Made by a program: the position numbers and the translations under genes
Part shown: positions 1 to 6,301 of the stretch, one piece after another
Numbering within the stretch: position 1 is the stretch's first letter
Layout of the letters: each line of letters starts with the position of its first letter
Notes under the pieces: generated by a model
What the model saw: the letters and a program-made list of their open reading frames with translations, nothing else
The model's database searches: none
What the model was told of the DNA's origin: nothing
NCBI GenBank assembly: GCA_025353085.1
Contig: JANXRI010000257.1
Coordinates: forward strand, 1-6,361
Origin: Betaproteobacteria bacterium
Lineage (GTDB): Bacteria; Pseudomonadota; Gammaproteobacteria; Burkholderiales; SG8-41
Length of the DNA stretch: 6,361 nucleotides
Reading direction: 5' to 3'

Positions 1-19
1 CTTCGGGAGGGCTGGGGGG

Positions 20-59
20 ATTGAGCGTTCCGATTGTCATCCATTATGAAACGCTCAAT
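20..59 (-). other. Inverted repeat spanning the E1 beta stop codon
   Basis: ATTGAGCGTT (20-29) and AACGCTCAAT (50-59) are perfect 10-bp complements separated by 20 bases. One arm contains the E1 beta stop codon (55-57). On the minus-strand transcript the hairpin is followed by a C-run, not a U-run, so a standard intrinsic terminator is unlikely. The loop contains two minus-strand ATGs (44 and 40), both open to the window edge, but neither has a good Shine-Dalgarno, and I do not call a gene there. Bases 1-20 are G-rich on the plus strand and may be the edge of another palindromic element. Confidence 0.55.
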
Positions 60-1035
60 AATCCATCTTCTCGCGGATTTCACGCACGATGCGCGCGACC
101 GAAGGGATCGTATTGTCTTCGAGCAGATCGGCCGACGGCAGCGGCACATGCGGCGTGGTGATGCGCATGATGGGCGCATCGAGATTCCAGAAGCATTCCT
201 CGGCGACGATGGAAACGATCTCGGCACCCCAACCGCACAGGCGCGGGTTTTCTTCCACGGTGAAAAGGCGGCCGGTCTTGCCCACTTCACCGAGAATGGT
301 TTGCGTATCGAGCGGCACGAGCGAACGCAGATCGATGACGGTGCACGCAATGCCATGCTCTTTTTCGAGAATCACCGCCGCGTCGAGCGACTTATGCACC
401 ATCGATGCAAGCGCGACGATCGTGCAGTCCTTGCCGTGGCGCAGTACTTTGGCTTTGCCGAGCTCGTCGACATATTCGCCGTCGGGCACTTCGCCCTTCA
501 TCGAATACAGCGATTTTTGCTCGAAAAATAAAACCGGATCCGGGTCGCGCACCGCGGCTGCAAGCAGGCCCTTGACATCGGCGGGGAACGCCGGCGCCAC
601 CACCTTGATACCGGGAATCATCATGGCCCAGTTTTCCACCGCCTGCGAATGCTGCGCGCCGAAACGCGAGCCCGCACCGTTGGCGGTGCGAATCACGAGC
701 GGCAGCGAAATCTGGCCGTTGGTCATGTAACGCGATTTGGCGATTTCATTCGCGACGATGTCCCAGCACACTGCCAGGAAATCCGAAAACATGATTTCGG
801 CGATCGGCCGCAAGCCGGTCATTGCCGCCCCCATCGCAGCACCCAGTATCGCCTGCTCCGAGATCGGGCAATCGCGCACGCGCTTGGGACCGAACTTGTC
901 GAGCAGGCCCACCGTCGCCTTGAATACGCCACCGGCAGCCGCGACGTCCTCGCCGAGAAACACGACGCGCTCGTCGCGCTCCATCTCCTGCGCGATGCCC
1001 GCCGCGACGGCGTCGCGATAGGTCAGTTCCGCCAT
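55..1035 (-). CDS. E1 beta subunit of a thiamine-diphosphate 2-oxoacid/acetoin dehydrogenase
   Basis: Cytoplasmic beta subunit (326 aa, the usual length) of a heterotetrameric E1, which decarboxylates a 2-oxo acid or cleaves acetoin on thiamine diphosphate and passes the acyl group to an E2 lipoyl domain. Seen: GEDV at 28-31; PISEQ at 57-61, whose Glu60 is the expected cofactor-activating glutamate; QHSQ at 128-131, with His129 in the conserved active-site position; DLRSLVPLD at 235-243; and HVPLP at 296-300 near the C-terminus. The segment LYSMKGEVP at 176-184 resembles acetoin dehydrogenase AcoB more than pyruvate dehydrogenase E1 beta, as far as I recall those sequences. I chose the ATG at 1035 because family homology begins at MAELTYRDAV; the reading frame stays open to 1143, but the extra residues are the E1 alpha gene read in another frame. 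The start overlaps the E1 alpha stop by 13 bp, with GGGGGT five bases upstream, which suggests translational coupling. The family is certain; the substrate is not. Confidence 0.95.
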   Translation of the reverse strand: MAELTYRDAVAAGIAQEMERDERVVFLGEDVAAAGGVFKATVGLLDKFGPKRVRDCPISEQAILGAAMGAAMTGLRPIAEIMFSDFLAVCWDIVANEIAKSRYMTNGQISLPLVIRTANGAGSRFGAQHSQAVENWAMMIPGIKVVAPAFPADVKGLLAAAVRDPDPVLFFEQKSLYSMKGEVPDGEYVDELGKAKVLRHGKDCTIVALASMVHKSLDAAVILEKEHGIACTVIDLRSLVPLDTQTILGEVGKTGRLFTVEENPRLCGWGAEIVSIVAEECFWNLDAPIMRITTPHVPLPSADLLEDNTIPSVARIVREIREKMDY

Positions 1036-2048
1036 GCTGCACCCCCGTCGGCCCATACATTTTTTTCGATGTCGTCGACCGATGGCAGCGGCGACGCTTT
1101 CGCCGTCGCGGTGGCCGCATCCACCTTGCCCATGGCGGTACATTCCATGTCCTTTAAAGTTGGCTCGTTAAAACCTTCTTTGAGCAGACGGTCGCGGTAC
1201 ATGACGAGCGGATCGCGCAGGAGCCATTGCTCGAGTTCGCCTTCCGGCCGGTACTTGCCTGGATCGGCGCGCGAATGGCCGCTATGGCGATAGGTCATCG
1301 CTTCGATCAGCGAAGGCCCGCCGCCGGCGCGTGCTTTGGCGAGCGCGTCGCTCGCAATCTTGTAAACGGCATCGGCGTCATTGCCGTCGACGATGATGGA
1401 CGGCAGTCCATAGGCTGAAGCGCGATCGGCGGCCGGGTGCTCGACCGCCGTCACCTCTGAAATCGGCGTGTATTCCATGTAAAGGTTGTTTTCGCACACG
1501 TAAACGACGGGCAGTTTCCATACCGCGGAGAAATTCAGCGCCTCGTGAAACGCGCCGATGTTGGTCGTGCCGTCGCCGAAAAAACACACGGCCACCTGCT
1601 CGGTGCCGCGATATTGCGCCGACCATGCAGCGCCGGCTGCAACCGGCAGGTGCGCGCCGATGATCGCGTACGAGCCCATCGCGCCTTTGGCGACGTCGGT
1701 CAGATGCATCGAGCCGCCTTTGCCGCCGAGCAGCCCGCATTGGCGTCCCATCAATTCGCCGAGCACGCCTTCCATCGACGCGCCGCGCGCGAGCGTATGC
1801 GCGTGCCCGCGATAAGTGCAAAACGTCCAGTCATCGGGACGCATCGCCACGCCGAATGCCGCCGCGATCGCTTCCTGGCCCAGCGACAAATGGCTCGTAC
1901 CCTTGATCAGGTTCTGCAGGAAGAGATCGTACGCGCGCTTCTCGCAGTAGCGCAGTTCGAGCTGCAGGCGGTAAAGCTCGCTCTTCGTCTCGCGGCCGAT
2001 TTCAATCGCGGGTGCGGCGACTGCTTTTTTGTTTGCTGCTGACTTCAC
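1023..2048 (-). CDS. E1 alpha subunit of a thiamine-diphosphate 2-oxoacid/acetoin dehydrogenase
   Basis: Partner of the E1 beta encoded immediately downstream; the two would form the alpha2-beta2 decarboxylase (cytoplasm). Seen in the 341 aa: HLSLGQEA at 53-60; TYRGHAH at 78-84; GGKGGSMHL at 108-116; and the thiamine-diphosphate/Mg motif running from GDG at 158-160 to NN at 187-188. YRHSGHSRADP at 253-263 is the conserved loop that carries the regulatory serines in mitochondrial E1 alpha. About 20 N-terminal residues rich in Lys and Ala precede the domain. The start is GTG at 2048, chosen for the AGGAG seven bases upstream (2056-2060); no in-frame ATG fits the domain start as well. The gap to the M24 gene upstream is 82 bp and holds a strong hairpin. 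The short E1 alpha form with a separate beta gene occurs in acetoin, pyruvate and branched-chain dehydrogenases. Acetoin-type is my preference, with low certainty, and no E2 or E3 gene is visible to settle it. Confidence 0.95.
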   Translation of the reverse strand: MKSAANKKAVAAPAIEIGRETKSELYRLQLELRYCEKRAYDLFLQNLIKGTSHLSLGQEAIAAAFGVAMRPDDWTFCTYRGHAHTLARGASMEGVLGELMGRQCGLLGGKGGSMHLTDVAKGAMGSYAIIGAHLPVAAGAAWSAQYRGTEQVAVCFFGDGTTNIGAFHEALNFSAVWKLPVVYVCENNLYMEYTPISEVTAVEHPAADRASAYGLPSIIVDGNDADAVYKIASDALAKARAGGGPSLIEAMTYRHSGHSRADPGKYRPEGELEQWLLRDPLVMYRDRLLKEGFNEPTLKDMECTAMGKVDAATATAKASPLPSVDDIEKNVWADGGAAWRN

Positions 2049-2055
2049 TATAGTG

Positions 2056-2060
2056 CTCCT
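2056..2060 (-). promoter_or_regulatory. Ribosome binding site fixing the GTG start of E1 alpha
   Basis: The minus strand reads AGGAG here, then seven bases, then GTG at 2048. This decides the start, because the reading frame has no ATG near the domain boundary. The site lies ten bases after the end of the intergenic hairpin, so it should remain accessible when the hairpin is folded. Confidence 0.8.
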
Positions 2061-2070
2061 GACTTTAATT

Positions 2071-2118
2071 CCCTCCCCTTGGCCCCGAAGGAAATCCCCT
2101 TGGGGGACAGGGGGAGGG
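2071..2118. repeat. Intergenic palindromic element (hairpin) between the M24 and E1 alpha genes
   Basis: The arms CCCTCCCC (2071-2078) and GGGGAGGG (2111-2118) are perfect complements. Pairing continues inward with few mismatches through 2080-2081/2108-2109, 2083-2086/2103-2106 and 2088-2091/2098-2101, leaving a six-base loop. On the minus-strand transcript no U-tract follows, so it does not look like an intrinsic terminator for the genes here. It more likely stabilises the 3' end of the M24 message or belongs to a dispersed repeat family. The composition (CCCTC blocks, CCCCTTGGGG core) resembles the larger palindrome at 6217-6301. Confidence 0.7.
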
Positions 2119-2130
2119 GCTTTATTTGTT

Positions 2131-3489
2131 TCAGTATCTATTCGCGATCGGCAATTCCTGCGCCGGGAACAATGTAATAATTTTTGCGCCGTTCGGTGTC
2201 AACACGACTTCTTCCTCGATGCGCGCGGCCGATACGCCGTCAGTCGCGGGACAAAAAGTTTCGACGGCGAACACCATGCCGGCTTTCAATTCGTACGGGT
2301 CTTTCAGAGAATTTAACCGCGACACCAGCGGCCGCTCGTGCAGGCCGAGGCCTAAACCGTGGCAGAAGTTGAGCCCGAACGCCGACATCTCGGTCTCGAA
2401 ACCGATCTCGGTCGACTTCGGAAACATCTTCGCGACCTGGTCGGTACTGACGCCGGGTTTCAACATGCTGATTGCGCCGTCCATCCACTGGCGCGCTTTT
2501 TTATACGCGTCGTGCTGCGCCTTGGTCGCCATGCCGACCGAGAACGTGCGGTAGTAACAGGTCTTGTAGCCCATGTACGACTGAATGATGTCGAAGTAGG
2601 CCTGATCGCCGGGCCGGATCATGCGATCGGTAAAATTGTGCGGGTGCGGGCTGCAGCGCTCGCCCGCGATCGCGTTGATCGCTTCGACGCAGTCGGAACC
2701 CATTTCATACAGGCGCTTGGTCGCCAGCGCGACGATTTCGTTTTCGCGCACACCGGGTTTCAACGCTTCGAAAATGTCCTGATAGACGCCGTCACCCATC
2801 GCCGCCGCCATATTGAGCAGCGTGATTTCGTCGTGACTTTTTATTTCCCGCGCTTCGAGCATCACCTGCTGGCCGTCCTGCACATTGAGCCCGAGCTTTT
2901 GCAGCGCGAACAAAAAAGGCGGCTCGACAACGTCGATGCCGAGCGGCATGTCGGCGACACCTTCCTGCACGAGGATGTCATAAATTTCTTTTGCCGCTTC
3001 TTCAAAGAGACCGACGCGCGGATTAATCGCGCCGCGCAAGCCGACGTTGCCGGCAAGGCAATGATTGGTGGGCAGCCACGGCGCATACAATTTGTGATGG
3101 CGCGCGGCCGAACCGAAATCCCATACCCACGGTTCGCCGTTGCCGGTCAGGAGCGTCCACCGCGTCAATTTGTCGCGCGCCCACTCGCCGATTACCGTGC
3201 TCGAAATGTAGCGCATGTTGTATTGATCGAACACGAGCAGCGCGCCGAGCTTCGATTTGGACAGCGCATTGCGAGTGCGCGCGAGACGGTACTCGTGCAG
3301 CCGGCGAAAATCGACACGCTCCTCGAAATCGACCTGCATGCGGCCCGGCGCCTGCAGCGGACGATCCCAGCGATGGCGCGGATCCGCCGGATCGAACAAG
3401 CCGTCAGGCGCGCTGCTGACGCCTTTCTTGCGATCGATGCCTGACGCTTTGACGAGCGTGCGTTCGGTTTTTTTGGGTTTATGTGCCAT
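2131..3489 (-). CDS. M24-family (creatinase/Xaa-Pro aminopeptidase fold) protein with an altered metal site
   Basis: 452 aa with no signal peptide, so probably cytoplasmic. The layout is that of two-domain M24B proteins: a Lys-rich tail (1-30), a creatinase-type N-domain (about 60-210, with LGALLVFDQYNMRYISS at 81-97), then the pita-bread catalytic domain (about 220-435). By motif spacing the M24 metal ligands map to Asp300, position 311, His377, Glu410 and Glu425. Position 311 is Cys (TGT) where the second Asp is expected (D-x10-D before RTF); the other four are kept, as are His284 and His384. Relatives include proline peptidases, metal-free creatinase and the DMSP lyase DddP (similar length), so hydrolysis of an X-Pro bond is not assured. 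The ATG at 3489 has GGAG seven bases upstream. A TATAAT lies about 77 bp before the start, so the gene may have its own promoter. The fold is confident; the reaction is unknown. Confidence 0.9.
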   Translation of the reverse strand: MAHKPKKTERTLVKASGIDRKKGVSSAPDGLFDPADPRHRWDRPLQAPGRMQVDFEERVDFRRLHEYRLARTRNALSKSKLGALLVFDQYNMRYISSTVIGEWARDKLTRWTLLTGNGEPWVWDFGSAARHHKLYAPWLPTNHCLAGNVGLRGAINPRVGLFEEAAKEIYDILVQEGVADMPLGIDVVEPPFLFALQKLGLNVQDGQQVMLEAREIKSHDEITLLNMAAAMGDGVYQDIFEALKPGVRENEIVALATKRLYEMGSDCVEAINAIAGERCSPHPHNFTDRMIRPGDQAYFDIIQSYMGYKTCYYRTFSVGMATKAQHDAYKKARQWMDGAISMLKPGVSTDQVAKMFPKSTEIGFETEMSAFGLNFCHGLGLGLHERPLVSRLNSLKDPYELKAGMVFAVETFCPATDGVSAARIEEEVVLTPNGAKIITLFPAQELPIANRY

Positions 3490-3497
3490 TGACTTGC

Positions 3498-3501
3498 TCC
3501 G
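3498..3501 (-). promoter_or_regulatory. Ribosome binding site of the M24 gene
   Basis: The minus strand reads GGAG, then seven bases (CAAGTCA), then the ATG at 3489. The spacing is standard and supports this start. Confidence 0.6.
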
Positions 3502-3565
3502 GAGATTCTGGCGAATGTGTATTCAGCATTTGGCGGCCGCCGGAAAGGCAGCGCGAGGAGACCGG

Positions 3566-3571
3566 ATTATA
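3566..3571 (-). promoter_or_regulatory. Candidate -10 box for the M24-E1 genes
   Basis: The minus strand carries an exact TATAAT in the 135-bp gap between the propeller gene and the M24 gene, the largest gap between genes in the window. No convincing -35 hexamer sits 16-18 bp upstream; the best alignment reads CAGCCG. Transcription from here would give a leader of about 70 bases. The gap also holds the 10-bp palindrome GGCGGCCGCC at 3532-3541, inside that leader. If real, this separates the M24-E1 genes from the receptor-propeller pair. Confidence 0.35.
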
Positions 3572-3624
3572 ACGACACCGTGCGGCCGCGGCTGTTGGAT
3601 TTGCGGTTGAGAAATATGCCGCGC

Positions 3625-5169
3625 TCAGGCGTGGCCCGCGTTGAGCCCGGCCAGCGACCATTCGGCAACCGGCATCGGCTCGAGGATCGGTTGGCCCAAT
3701 GCGGGCGACGCAATCAAATAGAGGCCCGTGCCGGCGCCCACCCACATGAGTTTCCTGTCCCACTCGACGAACACCGCATCCGTGTCGCGCGGATAGGAGA
3801 GGTAATCATCGAGGCTGCCGGGCTGCGGCGGAATGAAGTAGCCGATGTTGCGGGGCCGCGCAGGATTGCTGATGTCGAACATCTGCAGCCCCGCGTTGAA
3901 GAAAGCGTAGGCGGTGAAATTGGGAGCGGGCCGGCCCGGCGCTTTCATATGCGGCGGATTGTGCGAGCCGAAACGGCCGCGCTTGTCGCAGAACGTACGA
4001 TACGGGGCGTCCGGCGGCGGCACTGGCACCGGCAACTTGGCGAGCAGCCGCAGTTGGGTCACGTCTTTGACATCCACCACCCACAGCGGCTGATACGGCT
4101 CATTGCAATCGGGATTCAGCACCTCCGGATTCGTAATCACGAAACCGCGGTCGAGCCGTGCGATGTCGATAGTATGAAAAGGCAGCGAGCCCGCCGCCAT
4201 CTTCGGATAAAAACGGCCAATCAATTTCGGATTGCGGATGTCGGCCAGATCGTGAATCATCATGCCGAACGCGCCCCACGCGCTATAACCATAGCGGCCG
4301 CCATCCTCGACTTTTTTCGGCACATACATCGGGCCATGCAAAGTGGTCCACGATTCCTTGTCGCCGTATTCGCGCCATTTTTTCTGCGCGTCTTCCTCGC
4401 CTTCGCGCTGACCCGGCACCCACCAGTTCGCAACGAACTTCGGCTGCGCCGGATCGGCGACGTCGATGATCTGCATGCCGTTGCAGTAATAGCGCACCGA
4501 GCTTTCCATGTGCGTGAAGCTGTTATCGGGCGCGGTATCGAGATATGCATAGCGTCCGCCGTCGTAGTAACTGCGGTGCGTGCCGGAACCGGTCTGCACT
4601 TCGCGCCCCGGATCTCCCTGGTCGCAACTCCATTGCGACAGCGGCACGATTTTCGCCGGATCGCTCGCGTCATAAAAACGCACGCCGCGCAAACCCTTCT
4701 GGTTGATATTCTGCTGGATCATCGATGGCTCGTCGTACTTGCCATGTGGCGCCTGCGGCGTCGAGAAAGTACCGGCGACGCCGGCGCCCGTCATCAGGAT
4801 CCACTTGCCGAGACTCTTGTTGTACGCGAGCTGGATCTGGTTGCCGGCGTAACCTTTCTTGTTGAACATCTTCGGATTCAGCGCATCGCTCACGTCAATC
4901 ACGTCGCCGCGGTTGAAGAGATAACGGCGGGAACCAATCGCCATCATCTGCATTTTGGCGCCACGTTCCTCGCCCGCGTCGAAGTGCGCGAGCACGGTCG
5001 TGTGCCGGCGATACATGTTGCGGTCGAGATACCGCAAGCTCGTCGGCCGCGGATGCGGATGGCGGTTCGCGAGCGCGCTGCCGATCAGTTCAGGGCCGGC
5101 CAATGCCGTGATGCCCGCGGTGCCGACCAGCGCAATGAAATTGCGCCGCGACATGCTTTTCTTATCCAT
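3625..5169 (-). CDS. Tat-exported LVIVD-repeat beta-propeller protein, function unknown
   Basis: 514 aa. The N-terminus has a twin-arginine signal: SRRNFIA at 7-13, a hydrophobic stretch to about 33, and a likely cut after SALA (Ala34), so the protein should be exported folded. The body repeats a unit ending in G-x-x-[IVF]-x-D-x-[SA]-[DN]-P-x-x-P. Copies start near residues 88, 162, 231, 301, 362 and 427, with a degenerate seventh near 468-490, implying a seven-bladed propeller of the LVIVD type (PF08309-like). Blades three to six each begin with x-His (198, 278, 332, 403), and four Cys are in the mature part. I chose the ATG at 5169, which follows GGAAAACC and directly precedes the Tat signal. 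The frame extends to 5238, but that part overlaps the receptor gene; ATG at 5154 is the alternative. It lies 26 bp after the receptor gene and is probably cotranscribed. Tat export suggests a cofactor or metal bound before export (inference). Confidence 0.88.
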   Translation of the reverse strand: MDKKSMSRRNFIALVGTAGITALAGPELIGSALANRHPHPRPTSLRYLDRNMYRRHTTVLAHFDAGEERGAKMQMMAIGSRRYLFNRGDVIDVSDALNPKMFNKKGYAGNQIQLAYNKSLGKWILMTGAGVAGTFSTPQAPHGKYDEPSMIQQNINQKGLRGVRFYDASDPAKIVPLSQWSCDQGDPGREVQTGSGTHRSYYDGGRYAYLDTAPDNSFTHMESSVRYYCNGMQIIDVADPAQPKFVANWWVPGQREGEEDAQKKWREYGDKESWTTLHGPMYVPKKVEDGGRYGYSAWGAFGMMIHDLADIRNPKLIGRFYPKMAAGSLPFHTIDIARLDRGFVITNPEVLNPDCNEPYQPLWVVDVKDVTQLRLLAKLPVPVPPPDAPYRTFCDKRGRFGSHNPPHMKAPGRPAPNFTAYAFFNAGLQMFDISNPARPRNIGYFIPPQPGSLDDYLSYPRDTDAVFVEWDRKLMWVGAGTGLYLIASPALGQPILEPMPVAEWSLAGLNAGHA

Positions 5170-5195
5170 GGTTTTCCAATAAAAGACGCCGCGCG

Positions 5196-6176
5196 TCACT
5201 CGGCCTTGATCCCAGCTTCCTTGATGACCTTGCCCCATTTCGCGACTTCAGATTTCACGAAGGCGCTGAATTCCGCGGGCGTCGTGGCGACCGTCTCCGC
5301 GCCTTGCGCCAGCAGGATGGCCCTGGCTTCCGGCGTTTGCAGGCTCGCGACCGCATCGCGATTGATTTTCGCGATGATGGCCGGCGGCGTTTTGGCAGGT
5401 GCAAACAAGCCGAACCATACGCTCGCCTCGATGCCGGGATAGCCCGCTTCGGCGACGCTCGGAATATCGGGTGCTGCCGCGAAGCGCTTGTTGCTAAGCA
5501 CCGCAAGGCCCTTGATACGACCGGCCTTTGACTGCGCGCTGATCGTGGTCGTCGACAGGAATGCGGCCTGGGTTTCGCCGCCCACCAATGCGGTCAATGC
5601 GAAGCCGGCGCCTTTGTACGGAATGTGGACGAGTTTCGCGCCGGTCATCTGGTTAAAGAGTTCACCTGATAACTGGCTGCTCGTGCCGCCGCCGGCCGAT
5701 CCGTAGTTGACACCGCCCGGTTTGGCTTTGGCGTACGCGATGAATTCCTTAAGATTGTTCGCCGGCACGGACGCGTGCACCGCGAGCGCGATGCCGGAAT
5801 TCGACACGAGCGCGATCGGCGCATAGTCACGCACGGGGTCGTAGCCCAGATTCTTGTAGAGGAACTGCGGGCTCGCCTGCGTGCCGATATGGCCCTGCAT
5901 CAGCGTATAGCCGTCAGGGGCGGACTTGGCTGCGATCTCCGCGCCGATGAGGCCGCCCGCGCCGGGCCGGTTGTCGACGACGACCTGCTGATGCCATAGC
6001 TCGCTCAATTTCTGCGCGATTAAACGCGCGCTGATATCGGACGTGCTGCCCGGCGAGCCAGTGATGAGCCGCACTGGACGGCTCGGATAAGCAGACGCGG
6101 GGTCGGCGGCCGGTGCCGCATACAACGCAGCAGGCAATGCGAGCATGCCGGCGAGAACGCATAGAAAATTTTTCAT
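5196..6176 (-). CDS. Bug/TctC-family tripartite tricarboxylate transporter periplasmic receptor
   Basis: Periplasmic substrate-binding protein of 326 aa, the usual length. It would deliver a small carboxylate or related compound to TctA/TctB permeases, or sense it. Seen in order: a Sec signal peptide at 1-20 (hydrophobic core LAGMLALPAALYA, cut near ALYA/A); the family opening YPSRPVRLI at 30-38; VVVDNRPGAGG at 65-75 followed by PDGYTL at 87-92; YGSAGGGTSSQLSGELF at 158-174; VHIPYKG at 183-189; and DIPSVAEAGYPG at 237-248. The loop usually written PGGGSD reads SPGSTSD (41-47). Most Bug receptors are orphans without adjacent permease genes, and none is seen here, so the ligand cannot be read from the sequence. 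The start at 6176 gives the expected signal peptide but has no good Shine-Dalgarno; see the promoter at 6188-6216. It is the first gene of the minus-strand series. Confidence 0.95.
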   Translation of the reverse strand: MKNFLCVLAGMLALPAALYAAPAADPASAYPSRPVRLITGSPGSTSDISARLIAQKLSELWHQQVVVDNRPGAGGLIGAEIAAKSAPDGYTLMQGHIGTQASPQFLYKNLGYDPVRDYAPIALVSNSGIALAVHASVPANNLKEFIAYAKAKPGGVNYGSAGGGTSSQLSGELFNQMTGAKLVHIPYKGAGFALTALVGGETQAAFLSTTTISAQSKAGRIKGLAVLSNKRFAAAPDIPSVAEAGYPGIEASVWFGLFAPAKTPPAIIAKINRDAVASLQTPEARAILLAQGAETVATTPAEFSAFVKSEVAKWGKVIKEAGIKAE

Positions 6177-6187
6177 TAGGAACCCAG

Positions 6188-6216
6188 ATTATTGAGTGTT
6201 AAGAATTTGGTGACAC
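6188..6216 (-). promoter_or_regulatory. Candidate sigma-70-like promoter before the receptor gene
   Basis: On the minus strand, GTGTCA (6216-6211, four of six consensus bases) and AATAAT (6193-6188, five of six) are separated by exactly 17 bases. Transcription would begin near 6181, only about five bases before the ATG at 6176. The transcript would be almost leaderless, which fits the absence of a clear Shine-Dalgarno. It is a weak match found by eye, and a promoter beyond the window is equally possible. Confidence 0.3.
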
Positions 6217-6301
6217 CGCGCCCTCGCCCTCGGTCCCTCTCCCCAAGGTAGAGGGAAGCAAACCCCTTCTCCCTTGGGGAGAAGGTGGGGATGAGGGCGC
6301 G
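6217..6301. repeat. Large imperfect intergenic palindrome
   Basis: The outer arms CGCGCCCTC (6217-6225) and GAGGGCGCG (6293-6301) are exact complements. Inside, 6235-6248 pairs with 6272-6285 with one mismatch in 14. Two alternative local hairpins are also possible: 6235-6240 with 6250-6255, and a perfect 9-bp stem 6265-6273 with 6277-6285 around a three-base loop. The element lies directly upstream of the candidate receptor promoter. Low-complexity palindromes built from CCCTC and CTCCCC blocks are common dispersed intergenic repeats in proteobacteria. The T-rich flank lies on the plus-strand 3' side, so a terminator for a plus-strand gene cannot be excluded, but no such gene is seen. The rest of the region (6177-6216 and 6302-6361) is AT-richer and holds no recognisable gene. 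Confidence 0.75.

Noticed and set aside
1036..1143. N-terminal extension of E1 beta from the ATG at 1143
   Set aside because: The extra 36 residues are basic and low in family similarity, and they lie wholly within the E1 alpha coding region. The ATG at 1035 gives the standard E1 beta N-terminus.
2071..2118. Intrinsic terminator after the M24 gene
   Set aside because: The stem is strong, but on the minus-strand transcript it is followed by an A-rich stretch and the E1 alpha ribosome binding site, not a U-run. The T-rich flank is on the other strand, which has no gene here.
2359..3444. A 361-codon open frame on the plus strand opposite the M24 gene
   Set aside because: Arg/His-rich composition, no motif, and fully antisense to a well-supported M24 protein.
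3468..3474. Run of seven A/T near the M24 start as a phase-variation switch
   Set aside because: It encodes two Lys codons in a Lys-rich tail. Seven bases is short for a contingency locus, and nothing else suggests phase variation.
2131..3489. Identifying the M24 protein as the DMSP lyase DddP
   Set aside because: The length is similar, but the Asp-rich metal motif of DddP (Asp-x-Asp, then Asp before Arg-Thr) is not present, and His284 is more like the peptidase branch.
3532..3589. Two GCGGCCGC palindromes in the gap before the M24 gene as an operator pair
   Set aside because: The same octamer occurs inside the M24 coding region (2331-2338 area) and is expected in GC-rich DNA. There is no further symmetry around the copies.
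3517..5442. A 641-codon open frame on the plus strand opposite the propeller gene
   Set aside because: It is rich in Arg, His, Ala and Val with no recognisable domain. It runs across the gap and two convincing minus-strand genes and has no supported start. It is an antisense shadow of GC-rich codons.
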